Shown here piece after piece: positions 47,515 through 54,851 of a DNA stretch of 64,000 bases. Source of the stretch: Blastococcus sp. CT_GayMR16 (GTDB taxonomy: Bacteria; Actinomycetota; Actinomycetes; Mycobacteriales; Geodermatophilaceae); assembly GCF_004570875.1 (NCBI RefSeq), contig NZ_SPQK01000007.1, positions 62,001 through 126,000 of the forward strand, given 5' to 3'. The stretch's first letter is position 1, and every line of letters starts with the position of its first letter. The translations under genes were made by a program, and so were the position numbers. The notes beneath the pieces were generated by a model. The model made no database searches. It worked only from the letters and a program-made list of their open reading frames with translations, and was not told the origin of the DNA.

Positions 47515-48674
47515 GGGGAGGCCTCGTCGACGTGGAGCAGGTCGACGAAGGTCCGGTCGTCCCGCAGCACCCCGAACACCTCGGCGCGGCGGAGCGTGTG
47601 CGCGGCCCAGCGCGCGTGGGGCCGGCTCTCGATCATCTTGTTCGAGTACGTGCTGCCGGTGACGCCGCCACCGGTCATCCCGAGCGTCGTCTGGGCGTCG
47701 GTGAACTCCTCGTGCGTGACGACGTACAGGGCGTGCACCGGACGGACGTGCGACGGGTGGATGACCGTCTTGCCGACGATCCCGGTCGCCTTGTCGAGGA
47801 CGACCTCGCGGATGAGGCCGTCCAGGTCGTGGCGGATCAGGTCGTAGCGGAGTGCCGGTGCGCCGGGCAGGTCGGGCCGGCCGAACGGTGACTGCCGCAG
47901 TTGTGGCTTGAAGAGGCGCTGCGTCGCGGTGAAGTACTCCCAGACCGCGCCGGTGACGGTGAAGGCGTCGTCCCGGGTGAAGATGTTGACGATGTCCGCG
48001 AGTGCCTCGCGGATCAGGGCGAGATCCCACACGGTGAGGTCGGGGCTGCGCCGGAGCCCGTACAGGCCGCAGAGGTCGGTCGCGCCGATGCGCACCGCGA
48101 GCACGGCCTGTTCGTGGTCGGCCAGCAGGGCGCGCACGGCGAGGAGCTCGGGAACGCGGGTCTCGGACCAGAGCACCTCCCCGGTCTCCAGGACCGGCAT
48201 GCCGTACAGCGGGAGACCGGTGCCCCTGCGCACGTCGGCCAGCGCCTCGAGGTAGTCGCCGCCGGTCGCAGCGGTGAACTTCGGGAAGACGAACCCGGTC
48301 AGCGCCGCGGCCGACTCCTCGAGCTCCTTGACGATGGTGGCGACCTGATCGGGATGACGCACCCGGACGAACACCTGGGGCGCCTCGCCACCCCTCGCAT
48401 GCAGCGCCCTCAGCTGCGTGATCACGTTGCGTTCCCCGTCGGCGACGGCGTCGTCGGAGATGGCGTCCTCCAGGCACAGCACGCTGGAGGCGACGCCCTC
48501 GCGGACCAGCCGTCCGATCTGTCGCGCGTAGTTCTGCCGGGTGCCCGGCGTGTACAGGGTCGCGCCCAGGCCCACGGCGAGCGTCCGCCGGTCCGAGGTG
48601 GCGTCGAAGGCCTGCGGGAGGTGCTGGAACAACGCCTCTCCCTGCTCAGGCGTCAGGAAACTGAAATGACGCAC
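47511..48674 (-). CDS. CitE/HpcH-like lyase, Ter module
   Basis: A 387-residue TIM-barrel protein of the HpcH/HpaI aldolase-citrate lyase beta group. Marks are the Mg2+-site stretch SVLCLEDAISDDAVA, QVFVRVRHPDQV, FVFPKFTAATGGDY, PVLETGEVLW and GKTVIHPSHVRPVHAL. The GTG at 48674 has AAAGGA about six bases before it; the longer frame to 48728 lacks such a site. It is the first gene of a four-gene operon with PRTase, StiP-like and HAD products, all overlapping by four bases, with terF just behind. The substrate is unknown. Confidence 0.88.
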   Translation of the reverse strand: MRHFSFLTPEQGEALFQHLPQAFDATSDRRTLAVGLGATLYTPGTRQNYARQIGRLVREGVASSVLCLEDAISDDAVADGERNVITQLRALHARGGEAPQVFVRVRHPDQVATIVKELEESAAALTGFVFPKFTAATGGDYLEALADVRRGTGLPLYGMPVLETGEVLWSETRVPELLAVRALLADHEQAVLAVRIGATDLCGLYGLRRSPDLTVWDLALIREALADIVNIFTRDDAFTVTGAVWEYFTATQRLFKPQLRQSPFGRPDLPGAPALRYDLIRHDLDGLIREVVLDKATGIVGKTVIHPSHVRPVHALYVVTHEEFTDAQTTLGMTGGGVTGSTYSNKMIESRPHARWAAHTLRRAEVFGVLRDDRTFVDLLHVDEASP

Positions 48675-48940
48675 CGGGGGTCCTTTCGTCGCGCGCATCT
48701 CGGCAGTCGCCGTGAAGAACTGACGCACGCATGCGAGACCGTGCCGTCACCACTTCCGGACGGACAGTACGGGCGCACAGTTCCCGTGCCAGGGGCTCGA
48801 CGGGTGAACAACGGGCGGCGCGGACGTGACGCCGTGGCGCGTCCACCCCCGGGTATCCGAGCCACCACCGTGCCCGTTCCCCTTCTCATCACCCCCGGCA
48901 CCCGCTTGACTGCCCCCACGTTCAGGGACGCGGGGGAACC
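48675..48940. other. Divergent promoter region of Ter module
   Basis: 266 bases between the CitE-like gene and the plus-strand lipoprotein gene. It must hold the promoter of the minus-strand operon. I saw no strong dyad or repeat and no credible frame. Confidence 0.4.
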
Positions 48941-49417
48941 ATGGGGACGAGCACGACCGGGCGCGGCATGACGCGGGCGCTCCGCGTGATCACGCGCAGC
49001 GCCGCCGTGGCACTGCTGCTCTCGCTGCTCGCTGCGTGCGGTGGGCGGTCGGTCGAGGCCTATTGCGAGACGTTCTACGGCGAGGGCCAGGAGCTGCGCC
49101 AGCAGTGGATCGACGCGGGGAACACCGAGGACCCGTTCGCGGCGATGGGCACGATCTTCTCGGCACCCCGGGACCTGGCTGCTTTCTTCGACCGCCTGGA
49201 GAAGGTGGCCCCGGACGACATCCAGCCCGACGTGGCGCAGTTGCGTGATGCGTTCCAGCAGCAGGCCGACTCGATGGGCGACACCGCCGCCGGAATGTTC
49301 AGCAATCCGCTGGGGACCGCTCTGGGCTCGTTGGCTGCGGGAATGTCGACGAGCGGTGCGTCGCAGCGGGTCGACGCGTACACGCTCGAGAACTGTGGCC
49401 CGCCGCCGACGAACTGA
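48941..49417 (+). CDS. Small lipoprotein of unknown function
   Basis: A 158-residue lipoprotein starting MGTSTTGRGMTRALRVIT. The signal peptide LLLSLLAAC ends in a lipobox. The mature part has VEAYCETFYGEGQELRQQW, a helical middle and a second cysteine near the end (TLENCGPPPTN), so one disulfide is possible. No family is recognised. An internal ATG at residue 10 may be the start. It converges on the HNH nuclease gene, whose stop is four bases downstream. Confidence 0.72.
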   Translation: MGTSTTGRGMTRALRVITRSAAVALLLSLLAACGGRSVEAYCETFYGEGQELRQQWIDAGNTEDPFAAMGTIFSAPRDLAAFFDRLEKVAPDDIQPDVAQLRDAFQQQADSMGDTAAGMFSNPLGTALGSLAAGMSTSGASQRVDAYTLENCGPPPTN

Positions 49418-49421
49418 GTAC

Positions 49422-50549
49422 CTAGGACTCGCACCCGACCCCGTCGTCGTTGCCGTCGAGGTGCGGCCCGTAGCCCGGCTGCCCCCGGTGGACCGGAGCG
49501 GCTCCGGCGGCTCGGGCCGCGGCGCAGTTCTCGAACGGAGCGCCCGGCGCTGGAGCTGGGGGCAGGGGCGCGGCTGGTTCCGGGACGACGACGCCATCCG
49601 GGAGCGGCTCGTTCGGGCAGCTGGTGAGGATGGTGGCGATGGCGTCGCTCTCGGCCTGGGTCGCCCAGAGGTCGTAGCGGATCTTGACCGCGACCTGGCG
49701 GGCGACGTAGGCGCACCGGTAGGAGCGGTTCGGCGGGAGCCAGGTGGCGGCGTCCCCGTCGCTCTTCTGCTGGTTCAGGGGACCGTCGACAGCGAGCAGG
49801 TTGAGCGGGTCGTTCGCGAATGCCGTGCGCTGCGTCGTGTCCAGGGACTGGGCGCCCTTCTGCCAGGCGTCGGAGAGGGCGACGACGTGGTCGATCTGCA
49901 CGTCGTCGCTGGTGTCCTGCCCGCGCTGGAAGGGAATCGTCCGCCCGGAGTAGGGGTCGGCCACGATCCCGGTGGCGACGACGCAGTCATTGGTGCCCGG
50001 CTTGAACGTCTCGTCGGTCAGGTCGCGGGCGAGGACGTCGTTTCGGGTGTCGCAGCCGTTGCGGTCGACGTCCACCCATCCTTCGCCGAACAGGTCGCGG
50101 TCGTATCCGGTCCGCGGTGCTCGCCCCTTGACCTCGACGGCAGCCAGCGCGGCCAGTGCCGAGGACTCCGGCGCTGCGTCGATCGCGGCTCGGGCGGCGG
50201 CTGCGTCCACCTCGTTCCGGGACCCGCTGGGTGGCGAGGAGTCCGTCGGGCCGGCGCCGGCCGACGACGCGTCCGGCGCGGGGCGCGGCAGGGTGGCGCC
50301 GCCCAGGAGGAGTGCGGCCACGCCGACCGCTGCGACGGTTGCTGCTGCAGCTCGCGAGCCGATGAAGGCCCATCGGGCGCGACCCACGACGATCGCGCCG
50401 GCGCCGAGAACGAGGAGAACGAGTCCGGCCATGACGAGTCCGCCGGACCGGCCCCGGGTGACTATGCCCGCGACGACGAGGAGGAGGGCGAGCGCGGCGA
50501 AGACCGTGGCGACCCTGCGGCGCCACCGGGACGGAGAACGACGTGCCAT
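49422..50549 (-). CDS. Membrane-anchored HNH nuclease with Excalibur domain
   Basis: A 375-residue protein. Three hydrophobic segments near the N-terminus (TVFAALALLLVVAGIV, GLVMAGLVLLVLGAGAIVV, AAAATVAAVGVAALLLG) precede an exported nuclease domain of the GmrSD C-terminal/DUF1524 type, with YDRDLFGEGWVDVDRNGCDT, DDVQIDHVVALSDAWQKGA (metal-binding DH) and FANDPLNLLAVDGPLNQQKS. The tail is an Excalibur calcium-binding domain (FENCAAARAAGAAPVHRGQP then HLDGNDDGVGCES). It should cut nucleic acid outside the cell membrane, with calcium support. Its place within the Ter island is notable. Confidence 0.88.
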   Translation of the reverse strand: MARRSPSRWRRRVATVFAALALLLVVAGIVTRGRSGGLVMAGLVLLVLGAGAIVVGRARWAFIGSRAAAATVAAVGVAALLLGGATLPRPAPDASSAGAGPTDSSPPSGSRNEVDAAAARAAIDAAPESSALAALAAVEVKGRAPRTGYDRDLFGEGWVDVDRNGCDTRNDVLARDLTDETFKPGTNDCVVATGIVADPYSGRTIPFQRGQDTSDDVQIDHVVALSDAWQKGAQSLDTTQRTAFANDPLNLLAVDGPLNQQKSDGDAATWLPPNRSYRCAYVARQVAVKIRYDLWATQAESDAIATILTSCPNEPLPDGVVVPEPAAPLPPAPAPGAPFENCAAARAAGAAPVHRGQPGYGPHLDGNDDGVGCES

Positions 50550-50668
50550 GACTCCTCAACCGATCGAGCGACGACCGAAGCTACCTGCGCCAGGGGGTCC
50601 CGGACGCCGCGAGACACACCCGTGCGAGGCGCCGACTAGATTCGAGGACGGCCGGAATTCCCAGATGC

Positions 50669-50688
50669 CGGGCACTTCCTGGTGCCCG
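50669..50688 (+). promoter_or_regulatory. Leader hairpin before terD-like gene
   Basis: CGGGCAC (50669-50675) pairs with GTGCCCG (50682-50688) over a six-base loop and ends 17 bases before the GTG start, directly in front of the AGCGGAG ribosome-binding region. It may influence translation. Confidence 0.35.
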
Positions 50689-50705
50689 AGAAGCGGAGTG
50701 ATCGC

Positions 50706-51281
50706 GTGGCAGTCAGCCTGATCAAGGGTGGCAACATCTCGCTGACCAAGGAGGCGCCCGGTCTGCAGAAGGTGACCGTCGGACTCGGGTGGGACGCGCG
50801 CACCACCGACGGGCAGCCGTTCGACCTGGACGCGTCGGCCATCGGCTGCGACGCCGACGGCAAGGCGGTCTCCGATCAGCATTTCGTGTTCTTCAACAAC
50901 GTCCGCAGTCCGGACGGCGCGATCGAGCACAGCGGCGACAACGTGACCGGCGAGGGAGCCGGCGACGACGAGCAGATCGTCGTCGACCTGACCGGGGCGC
51001 CGGCGGGCCTGGACCGGGTGGTCTTCCCGGTGTCGATCTACGACGCGGAGACCCGCGGGCAGAACTTCGGGCAGGTGCGGAACGCCTTCATCCGGGTGAT
51101 GAACCAGATCGGGAACGCGGAGATCGCCCGCTACGACCTGTCCGAGGACGCATCGACGGAGACGGCCATGGTCTTCGGGGAGCTGTACCGGAGTGGCGCC
51201 GAGTGGAAGTTCCGCGCCGTCGGGCAGGGCTACTCCGCCGGTCTGGCCGGGATCGCCCGCGATTTCGGCGTCAACATCTGA
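50706..51281 (+). CDS. TerD-family tellurium resistance protein
   Basis: A 191-residue canonical Ter[54 protein letters not shown] and [19 protein letters not shown]. Both calcium loops are intact. It is close to the copies at 39330 and 40121. The GTG at 50706 is used; an ATG eight codons earlier falls in the leader hairpin. It is divergent from the HNH nuclease and followed after 217 bases by the telA operon. Confidence 0.95.
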   Translation: MAVSLIKGGNISLTKEAPGLQKVTVGLGWDARTTDGQPFDLDASAIGCDADGKAVSDQHFVFFNNVRSPDGAIEHSGDNVTGEGAGDDEQIVVDLTGAPAGLDRVVFPVSIYDAETRGQNFGQVRNAFIRVMNQIGNAEIARYDLSEDASTETAMVFGELYRSGAEWKFRAVGQGYSAGLAGIARDFGVNI

Positions 51282-51498
51282 TCGAGGGACGCTCGATCTC
51301 CTGGGATTCTCGCCGACCGGCGACATAGGGTGGATCGATACCAGAATTGTTCGAATCGTCCATGCCGCGTGTTAGACAGACGCCTGCGGATCGGGTCGTT
51401 CCGATGCGCACCGGACCGCCTTCCGCGGTCTCCTGTCGACGGTGGCTCGGCCCGCATCGCCCGTCGGCACCCGACGCGCCCCACGAGGAGTGACATCC

Positions 51499-52725
51499 AT
51501 GTCTGAGCTGGACCTCGGCTCGACCTCCACCCCCAACGTCGCGACGTCCGGTGCGGCGCCCGCCTCCGGCGCGCTCGTCCTCGCGCCGCCGCAGGCGGTC
51601 GTCGTCGTTGCGGCCGAACAGGCCTCCGATGCGGTTCCGCTCGACGACGCCAAGCAGGTCGAGCTGCGGAGCAAGGCCACCGCCTTCGTCTCCGATCTCG
51701 TCTCGCTCGACACGAAGTCGCCGGCGTTCGCGGAGAAGGTCGCCTCGATCACCACGCTGGGTGACCGGGAGATGCGGTCGTCGGCTGCGGTGTCGAACCG
51801 GATGCTGGAGCGCCCGGCGGCGGCGATGGGGAAGGGCAAGGGGGCGGATGCGCAGACCCGCGTCTCGAACACGCTCGTCGATCTCCGGACCACCGTCACC
51901 GACCTCGACCCCAATCGGGCGGACCTGACCGGCGTCAAGCGGGTCCTCAAGTGGCTGCCCGGCGGCGACAAGATCGACCGGTACTTCGCCAAGTACCAGT
52001 CGGCGCAGTCGCACCTCAACACGATCATCAAGGCACTGGACTCCGGTCAGGACGAGCTGCGGAAGGACAACGCAGCCATCGAGACCGAGAAGGCCAACAT
52101 GTGGTCGATGATGGGGAAGCTGCGGGAGTACAACGAGCTCGCGGCAGCCCTCGATGCAGCGCTCGAGAACAAGGTGGCCGAGTTGGAGGCCGCGGGTCGG
52201 GCCGAGGACGCGAACGTAGTCCGGTCCGACGCGCTGTTCCCCGTGCGTCAGCGACGGCAGGACATCATGACCCAGATGGCGGTCGCCGTTCAGGGCTACA
52301 TGGCGCTCGACCTCATCCGGCGGAACAACCTGGAGCTCATCCGCGGCGTGGACCGGGCACAGACCACAACGATCGCCGCCCTGCGGACCGCGGTCATCGT
52401 CTCGCAGGCCCTCAGCCGCCAGAAGCTGGTGCTCGACCAGATCACCGCGCTGAACACCGTCACGTCGAACCTCATCGAGTCGACGTCGGAGCAGCTGAAG
52501 ATCCAGGGCGGGCAGATCAACCAGCAGGCCGCCTCGTCCACGATCGACGTCGCCAAGCTCCAGGCGGCCTTCGACAACGTGTTCGCCACGATGGACGCCG
52601 TGGACACCTTCCGGGCGCAGGCCGTCGACTCGATGGCCCAGACGGTCCAGGCACTCGAGGGTCAGATCGAGCGGGCGAAGCCCTACCTGGAGCGCGCCCG
52701 CCGGAACGAGATCGCCGGGAACTGA
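51499..52725 (+). CDS. TelA family toxic anion resistance protein
   Basis: A 408-residue, mostly helical coiled-coil-rich protein starting MSELDLGSTSTPNVATSG with GAGGAG nine bases before the ATG. TelA marks are IDRYFAKYQSAQSHLNTIIK, LRKDNAAIETEKANMWSMMG, VRQRRQDIMTQMAVAVQGYM and LDLIRRNNLELIRGVDRAQT with TIAALRTAVIVSQALSRQ. Members of this family are linked to tellurite and envelope-stress resistance and are often paired with XpaC or TerD proteins. It heads a four-gene operon in which the later genes overlap. Confidence 0.93.
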   Translation: MSELDLGSTSTPNVATSGAAPASGALVLAPPQAVVVVAAEQASDAVPLDDAKQVELRSKATAFVSDLVSLDTKSPAFAEKVASITTLGDREMRSSAAVSNRMLERPAAAMGKGKGADAQTRVSNTLVDLRTTVTDLDPNRADLTGVKRVLKWLPGGDKIDRYFAKYQSAQSHLNTIIKALDSGQDELRKDNAAIETEKANMWSMMGKLREYNELAAALDAALENKVAELEAAGRAEDANVVRSDALFPVRQRRQDIMTQMAVAVQGYMALDLIRRNNLELIRGVDRAQTTTIAALRTAVIVSQALSRQKLVLDQITALNTVTSNLIESTSEQLKIQGGQINQQAASSTIDVAKLQAAFDNVFATMDAVDTFRAQAVDSMAQTVQALEGQIERAKPYLERARRNEIAGN

Positions 52726-52749
52726 CCGGCGGCCCGCTCATGACACGGC

Positions 52750-53274
52750 ATGCTGTGGAGGCAGGACGAGGAAGGTGGGAAGGCCGTGGCGTGGTTCCGA
52801 CGGGCCGTGCCGTCCCCTCCTACGGCCGCCGCACCTGCGCCTGACGCCGGGGACAGCCCCGAGGCGCTGCGGGCGTCGATCGTGGCGGTCAACCGCATGA
52901 TCAACAGCAACGCGGGGCGGCTGCCCCTGAGGGCGGTCGTCGCCGCCCGGCGCATCACCGACGTGCTGGCCGAGATCGTGAACACCTCCGACGTCCGACC
53001 CCTGGACGTCTACGCCACGATCTCCGTCCGTGGCGCGGTGAACGACTACCTGCCGACGACGCTGCGCACCTTTCTCGCCGTCGACAAGGACCTGGTGGCC
53101 GTGCAGCGGCCGTCCGGGTTCACGCCGACCGAGTCGTTGATGGAGCAGTTGGACGCACTGGAGGGCTCAGCCTTCGCCGTTCTGCAGGCTGCCCAGGCGC
53201 AGGATGTCGACGCGTTGATGACCCAGGGCAGCTTCCTGCGCACGAAATTCTCCGGATCGGACCTCGACCTCTGA
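52750..53274 (+). CDS. Hypothetical TelA partner, possibly XpaC-like
   Basis: A 174-residue soluble, helical protein 24 bases after telA. Its middle reads LPLRAVVAARRITDVLAEIV and TISVRGAVNDYLPTTLRTFL. The YLPTTL stretch and the position next to telA recall XpaC proteins, which pair with TelA in other bacteria, but similarity is too weak to be sure. A GTG at 52786 with AAGG before it may be the real start, which would remove twelve residues. The stop overlaps the next ATG by one base. Confidence 0.65.
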   Translation: MLWRQDEEGGKAVAWFRRAVPSPPTAAAPAPDAGDSPEALRASIVAVNRMINSNAGRLPLRAVVAARRITDVLAEIVNTSDVRPLDVYATISVRGAVNDYLPTTLRTFLAVDKDLVAVQRPSGFTPTESLMEQLDALEGSAFAVLQAAQAQDVDALMTQGSFLRTKFSGSDLDL

Positions 53275-53837
53275 TGGCAGTCATGAGTCGGGGCGCGAAC
53301 GTGCCCCTCACCCGCGAGATCCCCGGTCTGAAGCACCTCGTGATCGGGGTGGCATGGAACGCCGGTGCCGAGCCGGTGCTCCAGGACAACCTGGTCATGG
53401 CCGCGATCCTGTGCAACGAGTCGAACAAGGCGCTCTCGGCCGAGCACTTCGTCTTCTTCAACCAGTTGACGTCGCCGGACCTGTCGGTGAGCCAGATCGA
53501 GAAGGCGCTGGCGGGCGACCAGGAGCAGGTCGAGATCGACCTCCCCGACGTGCCGCCCGAGGTGTCCCGCATCGCCTTCGTGCTCTACGTGAACGAAGGG
53601 ACGGCGGCGCGGCGGACCCTGGGCCAGCTCCGCCAGCTGAGCGTCGCCGTGCGGGACGCGACCGACAACCGTGAACTGGTCCGCTCCGAGAACCTGGCGC
53701 CTGCCCTGTCGGCCGAGACGGCACTCGTCCTGGCCGAGGTGTACCGCAACCGGTCGGACTGGAAGTTCAAGGTCGTGGGCGAGGGCTACGCGAGCGGGAT
53801 CGCCGGCATCGCGTCGGACTACGGCCTGCCCCTGTGA
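53274..53837 (+). CDS. Divergent TerD-fold protein lacking calcium loops
   Basis: A 187-residue TerD-fold protein: MAVMSRGANVPLTREIPG, then HFVFFNQLTSPDLSVSQIEK, VEIDLPDVPPEVSRIAFVLY and YRNRSDWKFKVVGEGYASGI. The overall fold is clear, but the FDLDASA stretch is replaced by PVLQDNLVMAAILC and the GDN...GDDE loop by a short SQIEKALAGDQEQ. The SLSK/SLTK opening is also changed. It is unlikely to bind calcium as the other TerDs do. It overlaps both neighbours (TGATG upstream, GTGA downstream), so it is made together with TelA and the TerA-like protein. Confidence 0.9.
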   Translation: MAVMSRGANVPLTREIPGLKHLVIGVAWNAGAEPVLQDNLVMAAILCNESNKALSAEHFVFFNQLTSPDLSVSQIEKALAGDQEQVEIDLPDVPPEVSRIAFVLYVNEGTAARRTLGQLRQLSVAVRDATDNRELVRSENLAPALSAETALVLAEVYRNRSDWKFKVVGEGYASGIAGIASDYGLPL

Positions 53838-54796
53838 CGAGCCGCGACCCCTCCTCGGCACGTCAGCGCACCGATCTCGGCTGGATCCGGCATCGGACCC
53901 TCCGCCACGGGCCTCCCACCGCCTCGACCCATCCCTCGACGTCGGCGGTCGCGGACCTCATCGCGGGCCGGCTGCCGCATCCACCCCGGGCGCGTTCCCA
54001 CTCCGCGGACCTCGACCTGTCGGCGCCTGCCGCGCCGGCTGCTCCGGCACCGGCGGCGGCAGCTCCTCCGGCACCCGCCGCGACATCGGGATCGCTGGAC
54101 CTCTTCCCGTCGGCGCCGGCCGCTGCGCCCGCACCCCCGGAGCCGTCGTCCGGCTCGGATCTCTCGGGCGCCCCGGCCACTCCTTCGGGCTCCCGGCCGG
54201 CGTCGGGTCCACCGGCCAGGCCCCCGGTGCCGAGGCTCGGCCCCCGCGGCCGCGTCATCCTGACGCCACTGGACCCCACGGTCACCCTCAACCGGCTGCA
54301 GAGCGGCGTGGGGGCCCTGACCGTCGAAGCCGTGTGCTCGCCCGCCGTCGGCGACCTCGCCATCGGGGCGCTGTACGAGTTGACGGACGGCGCGTCCTCG
54401 ATCGTGCAGCGGACGACGGGCCTCGTCGCGGGGCCACCCCGTTCGCGGAGCCCGATCCTCACCGCGTCCCGCGAGGAGTTCGAACAGATCCACGTCGATC
54501 TGCGGCAGACCCGAACCTTGCAACGGCTGCTGGTCTATGCATTCTCCGCATCGGGACGCCCGCTGCAGTGGGGGGGAACCCTGGTCACGCGCACTTTCGG
54601 CGGGGCTCGCGTGGAACTCCCGCTGGACTTCGGCGGCCACCACGGCCCGGTCGCCCTGATGTCGCTCTACAACATCGACGGTGAGTTCGTCCTGCGAGCA
54701 GAGGGCGAGCAGGTGGCCGGCGCCGCGCGGGACGTCTCGCGGTCGTTCGGGTACGACCGGATCACGTGGGCCGACCACTGGATGCCCGTCGTCTGA
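53834..54796 (+). CDS. TerA-like protein with long Ala/Pro linker
   Basis: A 320-residue protein. Residues 1-55 contain a basic segment, 55-135 are a low-complexity Ala/Pro/Ser linker, and the C-terminal 185 residues are a TerA/TerD-like domain: VTLNRLQSGVGALTVEAVCS, GDLAIGALYELTDGASSIVQ, QIHVDLRQTRTLQRLLVYAF and VALMSLYNIDGEFVLRAEGE. The usual DLDLGCLYE is changed to DLAIGALYE and the GDDRSG loop is missing, so the acidic site is degraded. The GTG overlaps the stop of the divergent TerD gene by four bases. It ends the telA operon. Confidence 0.85.
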   Translation: MTSRDPSSARQRTDLGWIRHRTLRHGPPTASTHPSTSAVADLIAGRLPHPPRARSHSADLDLSAPAAPAAPAPAAAAPPAPAATSGSLDLFPSAPAAAPAPPEPSSGSDLSGAPATPSGSRPASGPPARPPVPRLGPRGRVILTPLDPTVTLNRLQSGVGALTVEAVCSPAVGDLAIGALYELTDGASSIVQRTTGLVAGPPRSRSPILTASREEFEQIHVDLRQTRTLQRLLVYAFSASGRPLQWGGTLVTRTFGGARVELPLDFGGHHGPVALMSLYNIDGEFVLRAEGEQVAGAARDVSRSFGYDRITWADHWMPVV

Positions 54797-54837
54797 CGTC
54801 GTCCCCGCCGCCGGCCGGTCCCGTCAGCGGTCTCGGC

Positions 54838-54843
54838 TAGCGT
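54838..54843 (+). promoter_or_regulatory. -10 element of S9 peptidase gene
   Basis: TAGCGT ends eight bases before the ATG at 54852 with no Shine-Dalgarno sequence, consistent with a leaderless or nearly leaderless transcript. Confidence 0.45.
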
Positions 54844-54851
54844 CGGCGGTC

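Noticed and set aside
49422-50549. Type IV restriction enzyme of the GmrSD kind
   Set aside because: Only the HNH-type nuclease domain is present; the ParB-like GmrS/DUF262 part is missing and the protein has membrane segments and an Excalibur tail.
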